Assembly (NCBI GenBank): GCA_023262065.1
Contig: JALRDW010000092.1
Span: 1 to 5,605, forward strand
Direction of reading: 5' to 3'
DNA: 5,605 nt
From: Acidimicrobiia bacterium
GTDB lineage: Bacteria > Actinomycetota > Acidimicrobiia > IMCC26256
Under the pieces are notes generated by a model, which worked only from the letters and a program-made list of their open reading frames with translations, was not told the origin of the DNA and did not search any database. Both the position numbers and the translations under genes were made by a program. Below, in pieces: positions 1 through 5,144 of the stretch. Within the stretch, counting starts at the first letter, position 1. Each line of letters opens with the position of its first letter.

Positions 1-134
1 CGTGAAAGTGAAGGTGTCTACCAGTTTGGTAGCAAGCGCTATATCGTCAAAGTTGATTAGGACAAGATCAACATCCGTGTCGGCGGTGGTTTCCTTTCAA
101 TCGATGAGTTCCTTGATCAGTACACACCAACTGA
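1..134 (+). CDS. GAS2/GAR-domain protein fragment, probably ciliate nuclear sequence (TAG = Gln), partial at both ends
   Basis: Frame 1 reads [16 protein letters not shown], then TAG (58-60), then [18 protein letters not shown] and QYTPTEL. The Y-x-FG core, the RVGGG-F motif and the following (I/L)-x-EFL helix with a 'YTP-EL' end match the C-terminal half of the GAS2 (GAR) domain. That module binds microtubules in eukaryotes (spectraplakins, GAS2) and also occurs in protist cytoskeletal proteins. The TAG sits in the variable loop before RVGGG; read as Gln it leaves the fold intact. Two other Gln positions here use CAG. GC is about 45%, against clearly higher GC in the rest of the window. The fragment has no start and no natural end; it stops where glyS sequence begins. 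The family call rests on recall of motifs, not a search. A ciliate is the favoured source; other TAR=Gln protists or a mutated standard-code gene are possible. Confidence 0.65.
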
Positions 135-512
135 GTTGAAGTTGCGGGCCTCGGTGAACGAGTCCTTCGTGCCGCAGTTCGGACACGCACCGGAGTCCGG
201 GAGCTGGTCGGCCCGGAAGCGCTCGTTGCACTGCTTGCAGTCCACGAGCGGATCGGTGAACGTCGCCAGGTGGCCGCTGGCCTCCCAGACCCGCGGCGCC
301 ATGAGGATCGCCGCGTCGAGGCCGACCACATCGTCCCGGAGCTGGACCATCGTGCGCCACCAGGCGTCCTTGACGTTGCGCTTGAGCAGCACGCCGAGGG
401 GCCCGTAGTCCCAGGTGGACCGGAAGCCGCCGTAGATGTCGGATGAGGGGAAGACCAGACCGCGTCGCTTCGCGAGGTTGACGACGCGGTCCATGAGGTC
501 GGACTTGGCCAT
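117..512 (-). CDS. glyS: Glycine--tRNA ligase (single-chain class II type), N-terminal part only
   Basis: Charges tRNA-Gly with glycine in the cytoplasm, as the single-chain homodimeric enzyme also called GlyQS. The N-terminal 126 residues are visible: the start [23 protein letters not shown], the class II motif-1 region around [19 protein letters not shown] (35-53), the [11 protein letters not shown] stretch (71-81), and a zinc-knuckle-like CxxC...CxxC (C92, C95, C110, C113). The family then continues from the 'RNFN' motif into an L/M-M-F/L stretch; here it changes abruptly to SVGVY and a TGA at 117-119. Those five residues are encoded by the foreign left segment, so native sequence ends at about base 135. 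Roughly 330 residues, including motifs 2 and 3, are missing. The ATG at 510-512 has no Shine-Dalgarno but has a -10-like box nearby. It lies 47 nt after recO. Confidence 0.9.
   Translation of the reverse strand: MAKSDLMDRVVNLAKRRGLVFPSSDIYGGFRSTWDYGPLGVLLKRNVKDAWWRTMVQLRDDVVGLDAAILMAPRVWEASGHLATFTDPLVDCKQCNERFRADQLPDSGACPNCGTKDSFTEARNFNSVGVY
130..141. other. Chimeric junction between eukaryote-like and bacterial DNA
   Basis: To the left the plus-strand GAS2 reading makes sense up to the Thr-Glu-Leu codons (130-138). To the right the minus-strand glycyl-tRNA synthetase makes sense from the Asn codon at 135-137. The two readings overlap by a few bases (gagttgaag), so the exact breakpoint cannot be fixed and short microhomology is possible. 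Base composition changes at the same place. No inverted repeat, direct repeat, transposase or telomere repeat is visible at the join. An assembly, library or amplification chimera is more likely than a biological insertion. Confidence 0.65.
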
Positions 513-521
513 GGACGCGAC

Positions 522-527
522 AGGCTA
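522..527 (-). promoter_or_regulatory. Possible -10 box for glyS
   Basis: The minus strand reads TAGCCT (TANNNT) 9 nt before the glyS ATG. A transcript starting 6-8 nt below it would have almost no leader, and no Shine-Dalgarno is present. No convincing -35 box is seen. It is the weakest of three similar sites. Confidence 0.3.
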
Positions 528-559
528 GTGAAGCGGGCCACCCCACCCGTGCACGGCCG

Positions 560-1282
560 CTAGAGCAGGGCGGCGCTGCGGAGTCGGCGCTCCGAGTGGT
601 GCTCGAGCGCGGCGATCCCGAGGCGTTCGACCTCGGCGATGACCTCCGGCACCGGGGGCTCGGCCATCGCCCGGTGCAGCCCACCGGAGACGAGCAGCTC
701 GAGCAGGGCGAGCCCCTCGGGCGTGATCCGCGTCCCGCCGATGCGCCCGCAGCCGGCGCACAGCACGCCACCCTCGGCGAGGTCGATCGCCGGGTACTCC
801 TCGGCCGGTTCACCGCACCGCACGCAGGCCTCGAGGTAGGGCCGGAACCCCTCGAGCGACAGCGCCTTCCAGAAGAACGCGGGGGTGATCACCGGCGACG
901 GCGTCGCGTCGAGTGTGCGCAGAGCCCCGACGAGCATGCGGTGCAGCGCAGGGTTCGGTTCGCGGTCCGGGGACAGCTGGTCCACGACCTCGAGGATCGC
1001 GGCGGCCCGGGTGAGGTTCGTGTAGTCCTCGCGCACCGCCCGGAGCACGTCGATGACCTCGACCTGGGTGACGACGTCGAGGTCGCGGCCCCGGTAGCAC
1101 TGCACGGCGACGTTGGTCGGCGGTTCGAGGCGGGCGCCGAACCGGCTGCCACTCCGCCGCACCCCCTTCGCCACGGCGCGGACCTTGCCGTGCTCGGCGA
1201 GGAACAGCGTGACGATCCGATCCGCCTCCCCGAGCTTCACGGTGCGCAGGACCACACCCTCGTCGCGGTAGAGCCCGGCCAT
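560..1282 (-). CDS. recO: DNA repair protein RecO
   Basis: RecO works with RecR and RecF to load RecA on SSB-coated single-stranded DNA in gap repair and recombination. The 240-residue length is normal for the family. The N-terminus (YRDEGVVLRTVKLGEADRIV, 5-24) and the basic AKGVRRSGSRFGARLEP stretch (38-54) are typical of the OB-fold domain. A helical middle follows (about 84-150), then a zinc finger with C153/C156 and C175/C178, and an end of the type seen in RecO (HHSERRLRSAALL). The frame is open upstream to 1612, but that would overlap most of uppS in another frame. The ATG at 1280-1282 gives the canonical N-terminus and is preceded by a -10-like box. It lies 61 nt downstream of uppS and 47 nt upstream of glyS, a neighbourhood known in actinobacteria. 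Confidence 0.95.
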   Translation of the reverse strand: MAGLYRDEGVVLRTVKLGEADRIVTLFLAEHGKVRAVAKGVRRSGSRFGARLEPPTNVAVQCYRGRDLDVVTQVEVIDVLRAVREDYTNLTRAAAILEVVDQLSPDREPNPALHRMLVGALRTLDATPSPVITPAFFWKALSLEGFRPYLEACVRCGEPAEEYPAIDLAEGGVLCAGCGRIGGTRITPEGLALLELLVSGGLHRAMAEPPVPEVIAEVERLGIAALEHHSERRLRSAALL

Positions 1283-1288
1283 GGGGCG

Positions 1289-1294
1289 AGTGTA
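1289..1294 (-). promoter_or_regulatory. Likely -10 box for recO (leaderless type)
   Basis: The minus strand reads TTTACACTCGCCCC then ATG. TACACT fits TANNNT, and 6 nt separate it from the start codon, the spacing expected when the mRNA begins at or next to the ATG. No Shine-Dalgarno is present. The -35 region has no clear match. Confidence 0.45.
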
Positions 1295-1343
1295 AACGAC
1301 ATCGGTGGGATTCACCGGGGCGCATCGGCGACCCGGGCACCGG

Positions 1344-2075
1344 TCAGGCGCCCTCGACCCCGCCGAACCGTCGTTCGCGCCGCTGGTACTCGGCGATCGC
1401 CGCCCGGAGGTCCCGGGTCCGGAAGTCGGGCCAGAGCACGTCGGTGAACACGAACTCGGAGTACGCCGACTCCCAGAGGAGGTAGTTGGAGATCCGGTAC
1501 TCCCCCGACGTGCGCACCACGAGATCCGGATCGGGCATGTCGGGGGCGTACATGTGCCGCGAGATCGTCCGCTCGTCGATGCGCTCGGGGTCGATCCGAC
1601 CCGCGGCCACACCCCGAGCGATCTCCCGGACCCCGTCGGTGAGCTCGGCCCGCCCGCCGTAGTTGAAGGCGAAGGTGAGGGTCATGCGCCGGTTGCGGGC
1701 GGTGAGCGCCTCCGTGTCCTCGATGTGCCGTACGACGCGCTTGGGCACCCGGCCACCGCGGCGACCGATGAATCGGACCCGCACCCCCCGCTGGTCGAGA
1801 TCGTCCCGCCGCCGGAGCAGGAGCGACTCGTTGCACCGCATCAGGAACCGCACCTCGTCGAGAGGCCGCCGCCAGTTCTCGGTCGAGAACGCGTACACGG
1901 TGAGCCAGGAGATGCCGAGATCGAGCGCACCCTCGACCGTGTCGAAGAGTGCTTCCTCCCCCGCTGCGTGCCCGTCGGTGCGCTTGAGGCCGCGCCGCTG
2001 GGCCCACCGACCGTTGCCGTCCATCACGATGGCCACGTGGGCCGGGATGCGACGCGGATCGAGGCCGTCCTTCAC
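1344..2075 (-). CDS. uppS: Isoprenyl transferase (di-trans,poly-cis-polyprenyl/undecaprenyl diphosphate synthase family)
   Basis: A cis-prenyltransferase that adds isopentenyl diphosphate units to an allylic primer, giving the long-chain polyprenyl diphosphate used as the lipid carrier in peptidoglycan and other wall polymers. It acts at the membrane face. The 243 residues carry the family signatures in order: VAIVMDGNGRWA (14-25, catalytic Asp19), FSTENW (63-68), FNYGGR (137-142), and DPDLVVRTSGEYRISNYLLW (182-201), which includes the diphosphate-binding R188, R194 and S196, followed by AYSEF with Glu207. Actinobacteria can have several paralogues with different chain lengths (decaprenyl, Z-farnesyl), so the exact product is open. 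The start is GTG (2073-2075); it gives the normal N-terminus and there is no ATG near it. No Shine-Dalgarno is present. Confidence 0.95.
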   Translation of the reverse strand: MKDGLDPRRIPAHVAIVMDGNGRWAQRRGLKRTDGHAAGEEALFDTVEGALDLGISWLTVYAFSTENWRRPLDEVRFLMRCNESLLLRRRDDLDQRGVRVRFIGRRGGRVPKRVVRHIEDTEALTARNRRMTLTFAFNYGGRAELTDGVREIARGVAAGRIDPERIDERTISRHMYAPDMPDPDLVVRTSGEYRISNYLLWESAYSEFVFTDVLWPDFRTRDLRAAIAEYQRRERRFGGVEGA

Positions 2076-2082
2076 GGGGGAG

Positions 2083-2088
2083 AACCTA
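2083..2088 (-). promoter_or_regulatory. Likely -10 box for uppS (leaderless type)
   Basis: The minus strand reads GGTTAGGTTCTCCCCC then GTG. TAGGTT fits TANNNT and stands 7 nt before the GTG, so transcription would start at the first codon. The bases just before the GTG are pyrimidine-rich, which rules out a normal ribosome-binding site. A clear -35 box is not seen. Confidence 0.45.
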
Positions 2089-2096
2089 ACCGTTGG

Positions 2097-2120
2097 CGGC
2101 CGCGGCCCGGGTCCGCGCCG
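2097..2120 (-). terminator. GC-rich hairpin after the oxidase/cupredoxin operon
   Basis: Bases 2097-2105 pair with 2113-2120 as an 8-bp, all-GC stem with one bulged base (2101) and a 7-base loop. It starts just after the TGA of the lipoprotein cupredoxin and lies before the uppS -10 box, where an operon terminator would be expected. There is no U-tract after it, so it may be a non-canonical terminator, an mRNA 3'-end stabiliser, or only a product of high GC. Confidence 0.3.
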
Positions 2121-2123
2121 GGG

Positions 2124-2513
2124 TCAGCCGACGGTGATCTCGCCCTCCATGCCGCCGGAACGGTGACCGGGCAGCGAGCAGTAGAACACGTAGTCACCGG
2201 CCTCGAGTGCCACGACGTTCGTGTCGGAGTCGCCCTTGCCGCCGACCTCGAGGATGAAGCGCGGCACCCCCTCGATGACGAGGTTGTGCGCTCCGGTCTC
2301 GACGTTGTCGAGCGTGATCCGGACGTTGCCGGCCTCGGTGGTGACGCGATCGGGCTCGAAGTACAGGTTGCCGGCGTCGACGGTCACCGAGTCGACGACC
2401 GGACCCTTCGGCGGGACGTAGGCGCCGCCGCCCGACGAACCGCCGCAGGCCGCCGCGCCCAGCGCGAGCAGGAGCGCGGCCCCGAGCAGCGTCACGCCGC
2501 GTCGCACGATCAT
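2124..2513 (-). CDS. Cupredoxin-domain lipoprotein (blue-copper type)
   Basis: A small extracytoplasmic copper protein, 129 residues. The N-terminus has a signal peptide: MIVRR, a hydrophobic stretch (7-22), then Cys23 followed by a GGSSGGG linker. The lipobox is AAAC rather than LAGC, so lipidation at Cys23 is probable but not certain. The cupredoxin fold spans about 40-129, with a complete type-1 copper ligand set: H76 (GAHNL), C112, H117 and M122 (C-x4-H-x4-M). The ATG overlaps the stop of the preceding gene (ATGA, 2510-2513), so translation is coupled. It closely resembles the C-terminal domain of that gene, including the Y-x-PP-x-GPVV linker, which points to duplication. Its role is inferred from context: electron carrier to the oxidase, or copper carrier for its assembly. 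The native redox partner cannot be read from sequence. Confidence 0.85.
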   Translation of the reverse strand: MIVRRGVTLLGAALLLALGAAACGGSSGGGAYVPPKGPVVDSVTVDAGNLYFEPDRVTTEAGNVRITLDNVETGAHNLVIEGVPRFILEVGGKGDSDTNVVALEAGDYVFYCSLPGHRSGGMEGEITVG

Positions 2514-3283
2514 CCCTCGGCCCCGGTCGCACCCGATGCGCCGTCAGCACCACTCGCGCCGGCCGCGGCCTCACCCACGATCATGGTCGCCACCATGCCG
2601 GCGGCCTTGTGACCCGGGATCGAGCAGTAGAAGGGGTACTCGCCCGGCTCGAGCTCGATCTTGCCGCGGTCCTCGTCCGGGGGCCCGACCCGGAGCTCGA
2701 ACCCGGCGTACTTCGCGTCCTCGAACACGAGGGTGTGCGCGCCACCCTCGTTGATGTAGTCGATCTCGATGATGCCGGCCGAGGTCGAGTACTCCTTCTG
2801 GTCGAACTTCAGCGTGGCGAGCGCCCGCACTGGCACCGTCGCGACGACGGGGCCCTCGGGCGGCTGGTACCCGCCGGCCTCCTCCTCCTTCTCGCCCGCC
2901 GAGGGACCGAGCGTGAGCGTGCCCAGGCCGACGGTGAGGATCACGACCAGGGCACCGAGCACCCACATCGGCGACGTGCGCGCCTTCGCAGCGGCGACGA
3001 CCGTGGCCACGACGAGGATCGCGATCGTGAGGATGGTGGCCACGAGCACCGAGCCGTCCTTGCCCGACACGAGCAGGAGCCGCGAGGTGTTGAGCACGCC
3101 GAAGGCGACCGCGAGGATCGAGCACACCGGGAGCAGCAGCGGCAGCCAGAAGCGGTCACGGCGCTCCTCGCGCCGGCGCTCGGCCTCCGTGCGCACGGCC
3201 GGCGCGGCCGGGCGTTCGGCCACGGCCACGGTGCCCTCCCCGGAGGACCCGGTCTCGGTGGTGGGTGCGTCCTGGTCGCTCAT
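2510..3283 (-). CDS. Membrane-anchored cupredoxin with three N-terminal transmembrane helices
   Basis: 257 residues. A hydrophilic, Arg/Glu-rich N-terminus (1-45, with RTEAERRREERRDR just before the membrane, so probably cytoplasmic) is followed by three predicted helices, about 46-66, 78-98 and 106-126. After an acidic linker comes a cupredoxin domain (about 143-236) with type-1 copper ligands H183, C220, H225 and M230. This topology puts the copper site outside the membrane. A Gly/Ala-rich tail (237-257) follows. The ATG abuts the ctaG stop codon with no gap; a GAGG lies 6 nt upstream. I do not recognise a named family for the helical part. Operon position suggests a tethered electron donor or copper donor for the cytochrome oxidase; this is inference. 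The helices could instead be partners for an oxidase or quinone-linked subunit. Confidence 0.85.
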   Translation of the reverse strand: MSDQDAPTTETGSSGEGTVAVAERPAAPAVRTEAERRREERRDRFWLPLLLPVCSILAVAFGVLNTSRLLLVSGKDGSVLVATILTIAILVVATVVAAAKARTSPMWVLGALVVILTVGLGTLTLGPSAGEKEEEAGGYQPPEGPVVATVPVRALATLKFDQKEYSTSAGIIEIDYINEGGAHTLVFEDAKYAGFELRVGPPDEDRGKIELEPGEYPFYCSIPGHKAAGMVATMIVGEAAAGASGADGASGATGAEG

Positions 3284-4135
3284 CTACTGCCTCAGCCCCA
3301 TGTCGATCAGTTCTCGGTCCATCTCACGCAGTGCTCGGTCCGGCCGGTTGCGCAGCTCCTCGGCGGCCGCCCATCGGAAGAAGATCACCGCAATGATCGC
3401 CCAGATGAACAGCCCGGCCCCGATCTTCATGATGAGGCCGGCGATCAACTGGTCGTTCAGCGGGTCGATCCCCCACAGCTTCGGGAGTTCCGCGTAGCGA
3501 CGATACAGCGGCCGCGAGCCGAAGGTGAGAAACGTGGCCGGCACCGTGGGAACCACCGATTGGAGGAACAGGAACACGATCTTCATGGGCGCGGTGAGGC
3601 GAGGGACCTCCGGCAGCGGGCTCAGGATCGGCATCCAGATGACGAAGGCCGAGAGCAGCAGGGCCGCGTGGACCGCGAAGTGGAACGGCGCCGACCGGAG
3701 GGCCAGATCCACGACCGCCGGCCAGTGGGTGACCACGATCATCACGTTGAAGAGCACGAGCGCGGGCAGGAACCGGGACCACCACTGCACGATGCGCAGC
3801 AGCCGCCCCGGGAGGGCCAGTCGCATCATCCAGCCGGGCGTCCCCATGAGCAGGAGGGGCGCCGCCAGCAGCGTGTACAGCAGGTGCTGGACCATGTGGG
3901 CGCTGTACATCGACCCTTCGGCCACGTCGTGCACCGGCCAGTCGGAGGCGAGCAGGATCGTCGCCGCGCCGAGCGAGAAGGAGGCGACCTGGAGTCGGGA
4001 GACCGGGCGCTGCCCGGGCGGCACGAGCAGGGGGCCGCGACGCACGGCGAGGATCGCGTACGTCGCGACGAGACCGGCGACGAGCAGCCAGACCTCGGGA
4101 TGAGGCTGCCACGCGGGGATCGCGGCGCCGACCAT
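3284..4135 (-). CDS. ctaG: Cytochrome c oxidase assembly factor CtaG (Caa3_CtaG family)
   Basis: A polytopic membrane protein of 283 residues needed for assembling caa3/aa3-type oxidases, probably through copper delivery. It belongs to the Bacillus/actinobacterial Caa3_CtaG family, which is unrelated to the Cox11-type CtaG of proteobacteria. About seven hydrophobic segments are visible (roughly 14-31, 47-63, 82-98, 122-139, 152-170, 184-204, 230-253). The signature MYSAHMVQHLLYTLLAAPLL (76-95) carries H80 and H84; T-H137-W-P and F-H152-x3-H156 supply further conserved histidines. The frame is open further upstream to 4264 but lies inside coxIV there. The ATG at 4133-4135, 5 nt after the coxIV stop, gives the natural N-terminus (MVGAAIPAWQPHPEVW). 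There is no clear Shine-Dalgarno, so translational coupling is likely. The C-terminus is charged and probably cytoplasmic. Confidence 0.9.
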   Translation of the reverse strand: MVGAAIPAWQPHPEVWLLVAGLVATYAILAVRRGPLLVPPGQRPVSRLQVASFSLGAATILLASDWPVHDVAEGSMYSAHMVQHLLYTLLAAPLLLMGTPGWMMRLALPGRLLRIVQWWSRFLPALVLFNVMIVVTHWPAVVDLALRSAPFHFAVHAALLLSAFVIWMPILSPLPEVPRLTAPMKIVFLFLQSVVPTVPATFLTFGSRPLYRRYAELPKLWGIDPLNDQLIAGLIMKIGAGLFIWAIIAVIFFRWAAAEELRNRPDRALREMDRELIDMGLRQ

Positions 4136-4140
4136 GGCGA

Positions 4141-4518
4141 TCAGGTGTCCGCGAGACCCGAGAGGGTGAGCAGGACGATCGTGTACAGGATGAGTGATCC
4201 GATGAACCCGACCATGAACAACCGCCGGAAGATCTTGCGGTCCGTCTTGAGGTGCATGTACCACCCGATGACGATGAAGAACTTCGCAACGGCGCTGATG
4301 ATGAGGATCCAGGTCAGCACCGACTCGGGCACGGCCTTGTCCAGGTAGTACGCCGCGATCTCGAAGCCGGTGATCACACAGAGGATCACCGCGATCATCA
4401 CGTACTGGAACGGCGACGGGTGCGGGTGCTCCTCGCCGGGCAGCATCGGGAGGTCCGAGTGCCCGTGCAGCAATGCGTGGTCGTGCGCCGGCTCGAGTTC
4501 GGTGGTGGTCTCGGACAC
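4141..4518 (-). CDS. Cytochrome c oxidase subunit IV (bacterial COX4/CyoD-like small subunit)
   Basis: A small accessory subunit of the haem-copper oxidase, 125 residues from a GTG start. It has three predicted helices (about 38-58, 66-88, 100-120); the W-Y-M-H-L-K motif after helix 2 (86-91) is typical of the bacterial subunit IV family. The frame extends to an upstream ATG at 4567-4569, but that start lies inside the subunit III gene and adds a non-hydrophobic Arg-rich tail. The GTG at 4516-4518 has an AGGGGGG ribosome-binding site 3 nt before it and lies 11 nt after the subunit III stop, so it is preferred. The N-terminal tail is rich in His (H12, H14, H18, H20, H31, H33). The family diverges fast; the call rests on helix pattern, motif and position. 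Confidence 0.85.
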   Translation of the reverse strand: MSETTTELEPAHDHALLHGHSDLPMLPGEEHPHPSPFQYVMIAVILCVITGFEIAAYYLDKAVPESVLTWILIISAVAKFFIVIGWYMHLKTDRKIFRRLFMVGFIGSLILYTIVLLTLSGLADT

Positions 4519-4529
4519 GGTCCCCCCTG

Positions 4530-5141
4530 CTACGGGATGAGGTAGACGACGGCGAAGATCACGATCCACACCACGTCGACGAAGTGCCAGTAGAGCCCCG
4601 AGACCTCGACGGCCTCGGCGTCACGCTGGCCGAGTTTGCCCTGCATGGCCATGCCCCAGAGCGACATGAGCCAGACGATGCCGACCGACACGTGGAGGCC
4701 GTGGAGACCGGTCGCCACGAAGAAGATCGAGCTCGAGACGTTGGTCCGGAGGGACATGCCCTCCCGGTAGAACTCGGTGAACTCGAAGACCTGTCCGCCG
4801 ATGAACAGGATCCCGAACACGGCCGTGGCCATGACCCACACCTTGAACCGACGCATGTCGTTGCGCTGGATCGCGGCGAGGGCCAGCACCATCGTGAGAC
4901 TCGACATCAGGAGGATGAACGAGGTCACCGAGGTGAACGGGATGTTGTACAGCGAACGCGGGGTCGGACCGGCGAGGTTCCGGTTGCGGTACAGCAGGTA
5001 GGTCGTGATGAACGCGCCGAAGAACAGGCAGTCCGAGGACAGGAACACCCACATGCCGAGCTTGGTGTTGGTGACGCCGGCGCTCGGCGCCGGGTGGTCA
5101 CCGTGGGCGTCGTGGGTGATGGGGAGCGCAGCCTGGGCCAT
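4530..5141 (-). CDS. ctaE: Cytochrome c oxidase subunit III
   Basis: Subunit III of the aa3-type terminal oxidase; it has no metal centres and stabilises subunit I and its proton uptake. The 203 residues give five predicted helices (about 27-50, 69-91, 103-122, 138-160, 184-203), the short bacterial form lacking the first two mitochondrial helices. Family signatures are LGMWVFLSSD (28-37), the Q-x-FE with Glu120, TGLHGLHV (144-151), and the C-terminal YWHFVDVVWIVIF (184-196). The ATG at 5139-5141 follows the ctaD stop by 3 nt and has a GGAGG 8 nt upstream (5150-5154). Its hydrophilic N-terminus has three histidines (H10, H13, H16). Confidence 0.95.
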   Translation of the reverse strand: MAQAALPITHDAHGDHPAPSAGVTNTKLGMWVFLSSDCLFFGAFITTYLLYRNRNLAGPTPRSLYNIPFTSVTSFILLMSSLTMVLALAAIQRNDMRRFKVWVMATAVFGILFIGGQVFEFTEFYREGMSLRTNVSSSIFFVATGLHGLHVSVGIVWLMSLWGMAMQGKLGQRDAEAVEVSGLYWHFVDVVWIVIFAVVYLIP

Positions 5142-5144
5142 GGC

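Noticed and set aside
58..60. TAG as pyrrolysine codon, or a bacterial pseudogene
   Set aside because: No pyl genes or methyltransferase context are seen, and the domain and base composition are eukaryote-like. Glutamine reading by a ciliate explains the data better.
1..134. Horizontal transfer of a GAS2 gene into the bacterium
   Set aside because: Only a domain fragment is present, with an in-frame TAG, no start, and a join that breaks an essential bacterial gene. A technical chimera is simpler.
120..150. Ciliate telomere or transposon end at the join
   Set aside because: No C4A4/C4A2-like repeats, terminal inverted repeats or target-site duplication are visible there.
596..1447. Open plus-strand frame of 283 codons
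   Set aside because: Antisense to recO, no recognisable motif, Arg/Pro/Ala/Gly-rich shadow composition.
1283..1612. N-terminal extension of recO in its own frame
   Set aside because: It would overlap uppS by about 270 bases, adds Ser/Thr/Pro/Gly-rich sequence, and the canonical RecO N-terminus begins at the ATG at 1282.
1305..2612. Long open plus-strand frame of 435 codons
   Set aside because: Antisense to uppS and the lipoprotein cupredoxin, which have clear family motifs; composition is that of a shadow frame.
2609..4348. Long open plus-strand frame of 579 codons
   Set aside because: It lies antisense to ctaG and the 3-helix cupredoxin, is made of low-complexity His/Arg/Glu/Gly-rich sequence, matches no family I know, and is expected from the third-position GC bias of the true genes.
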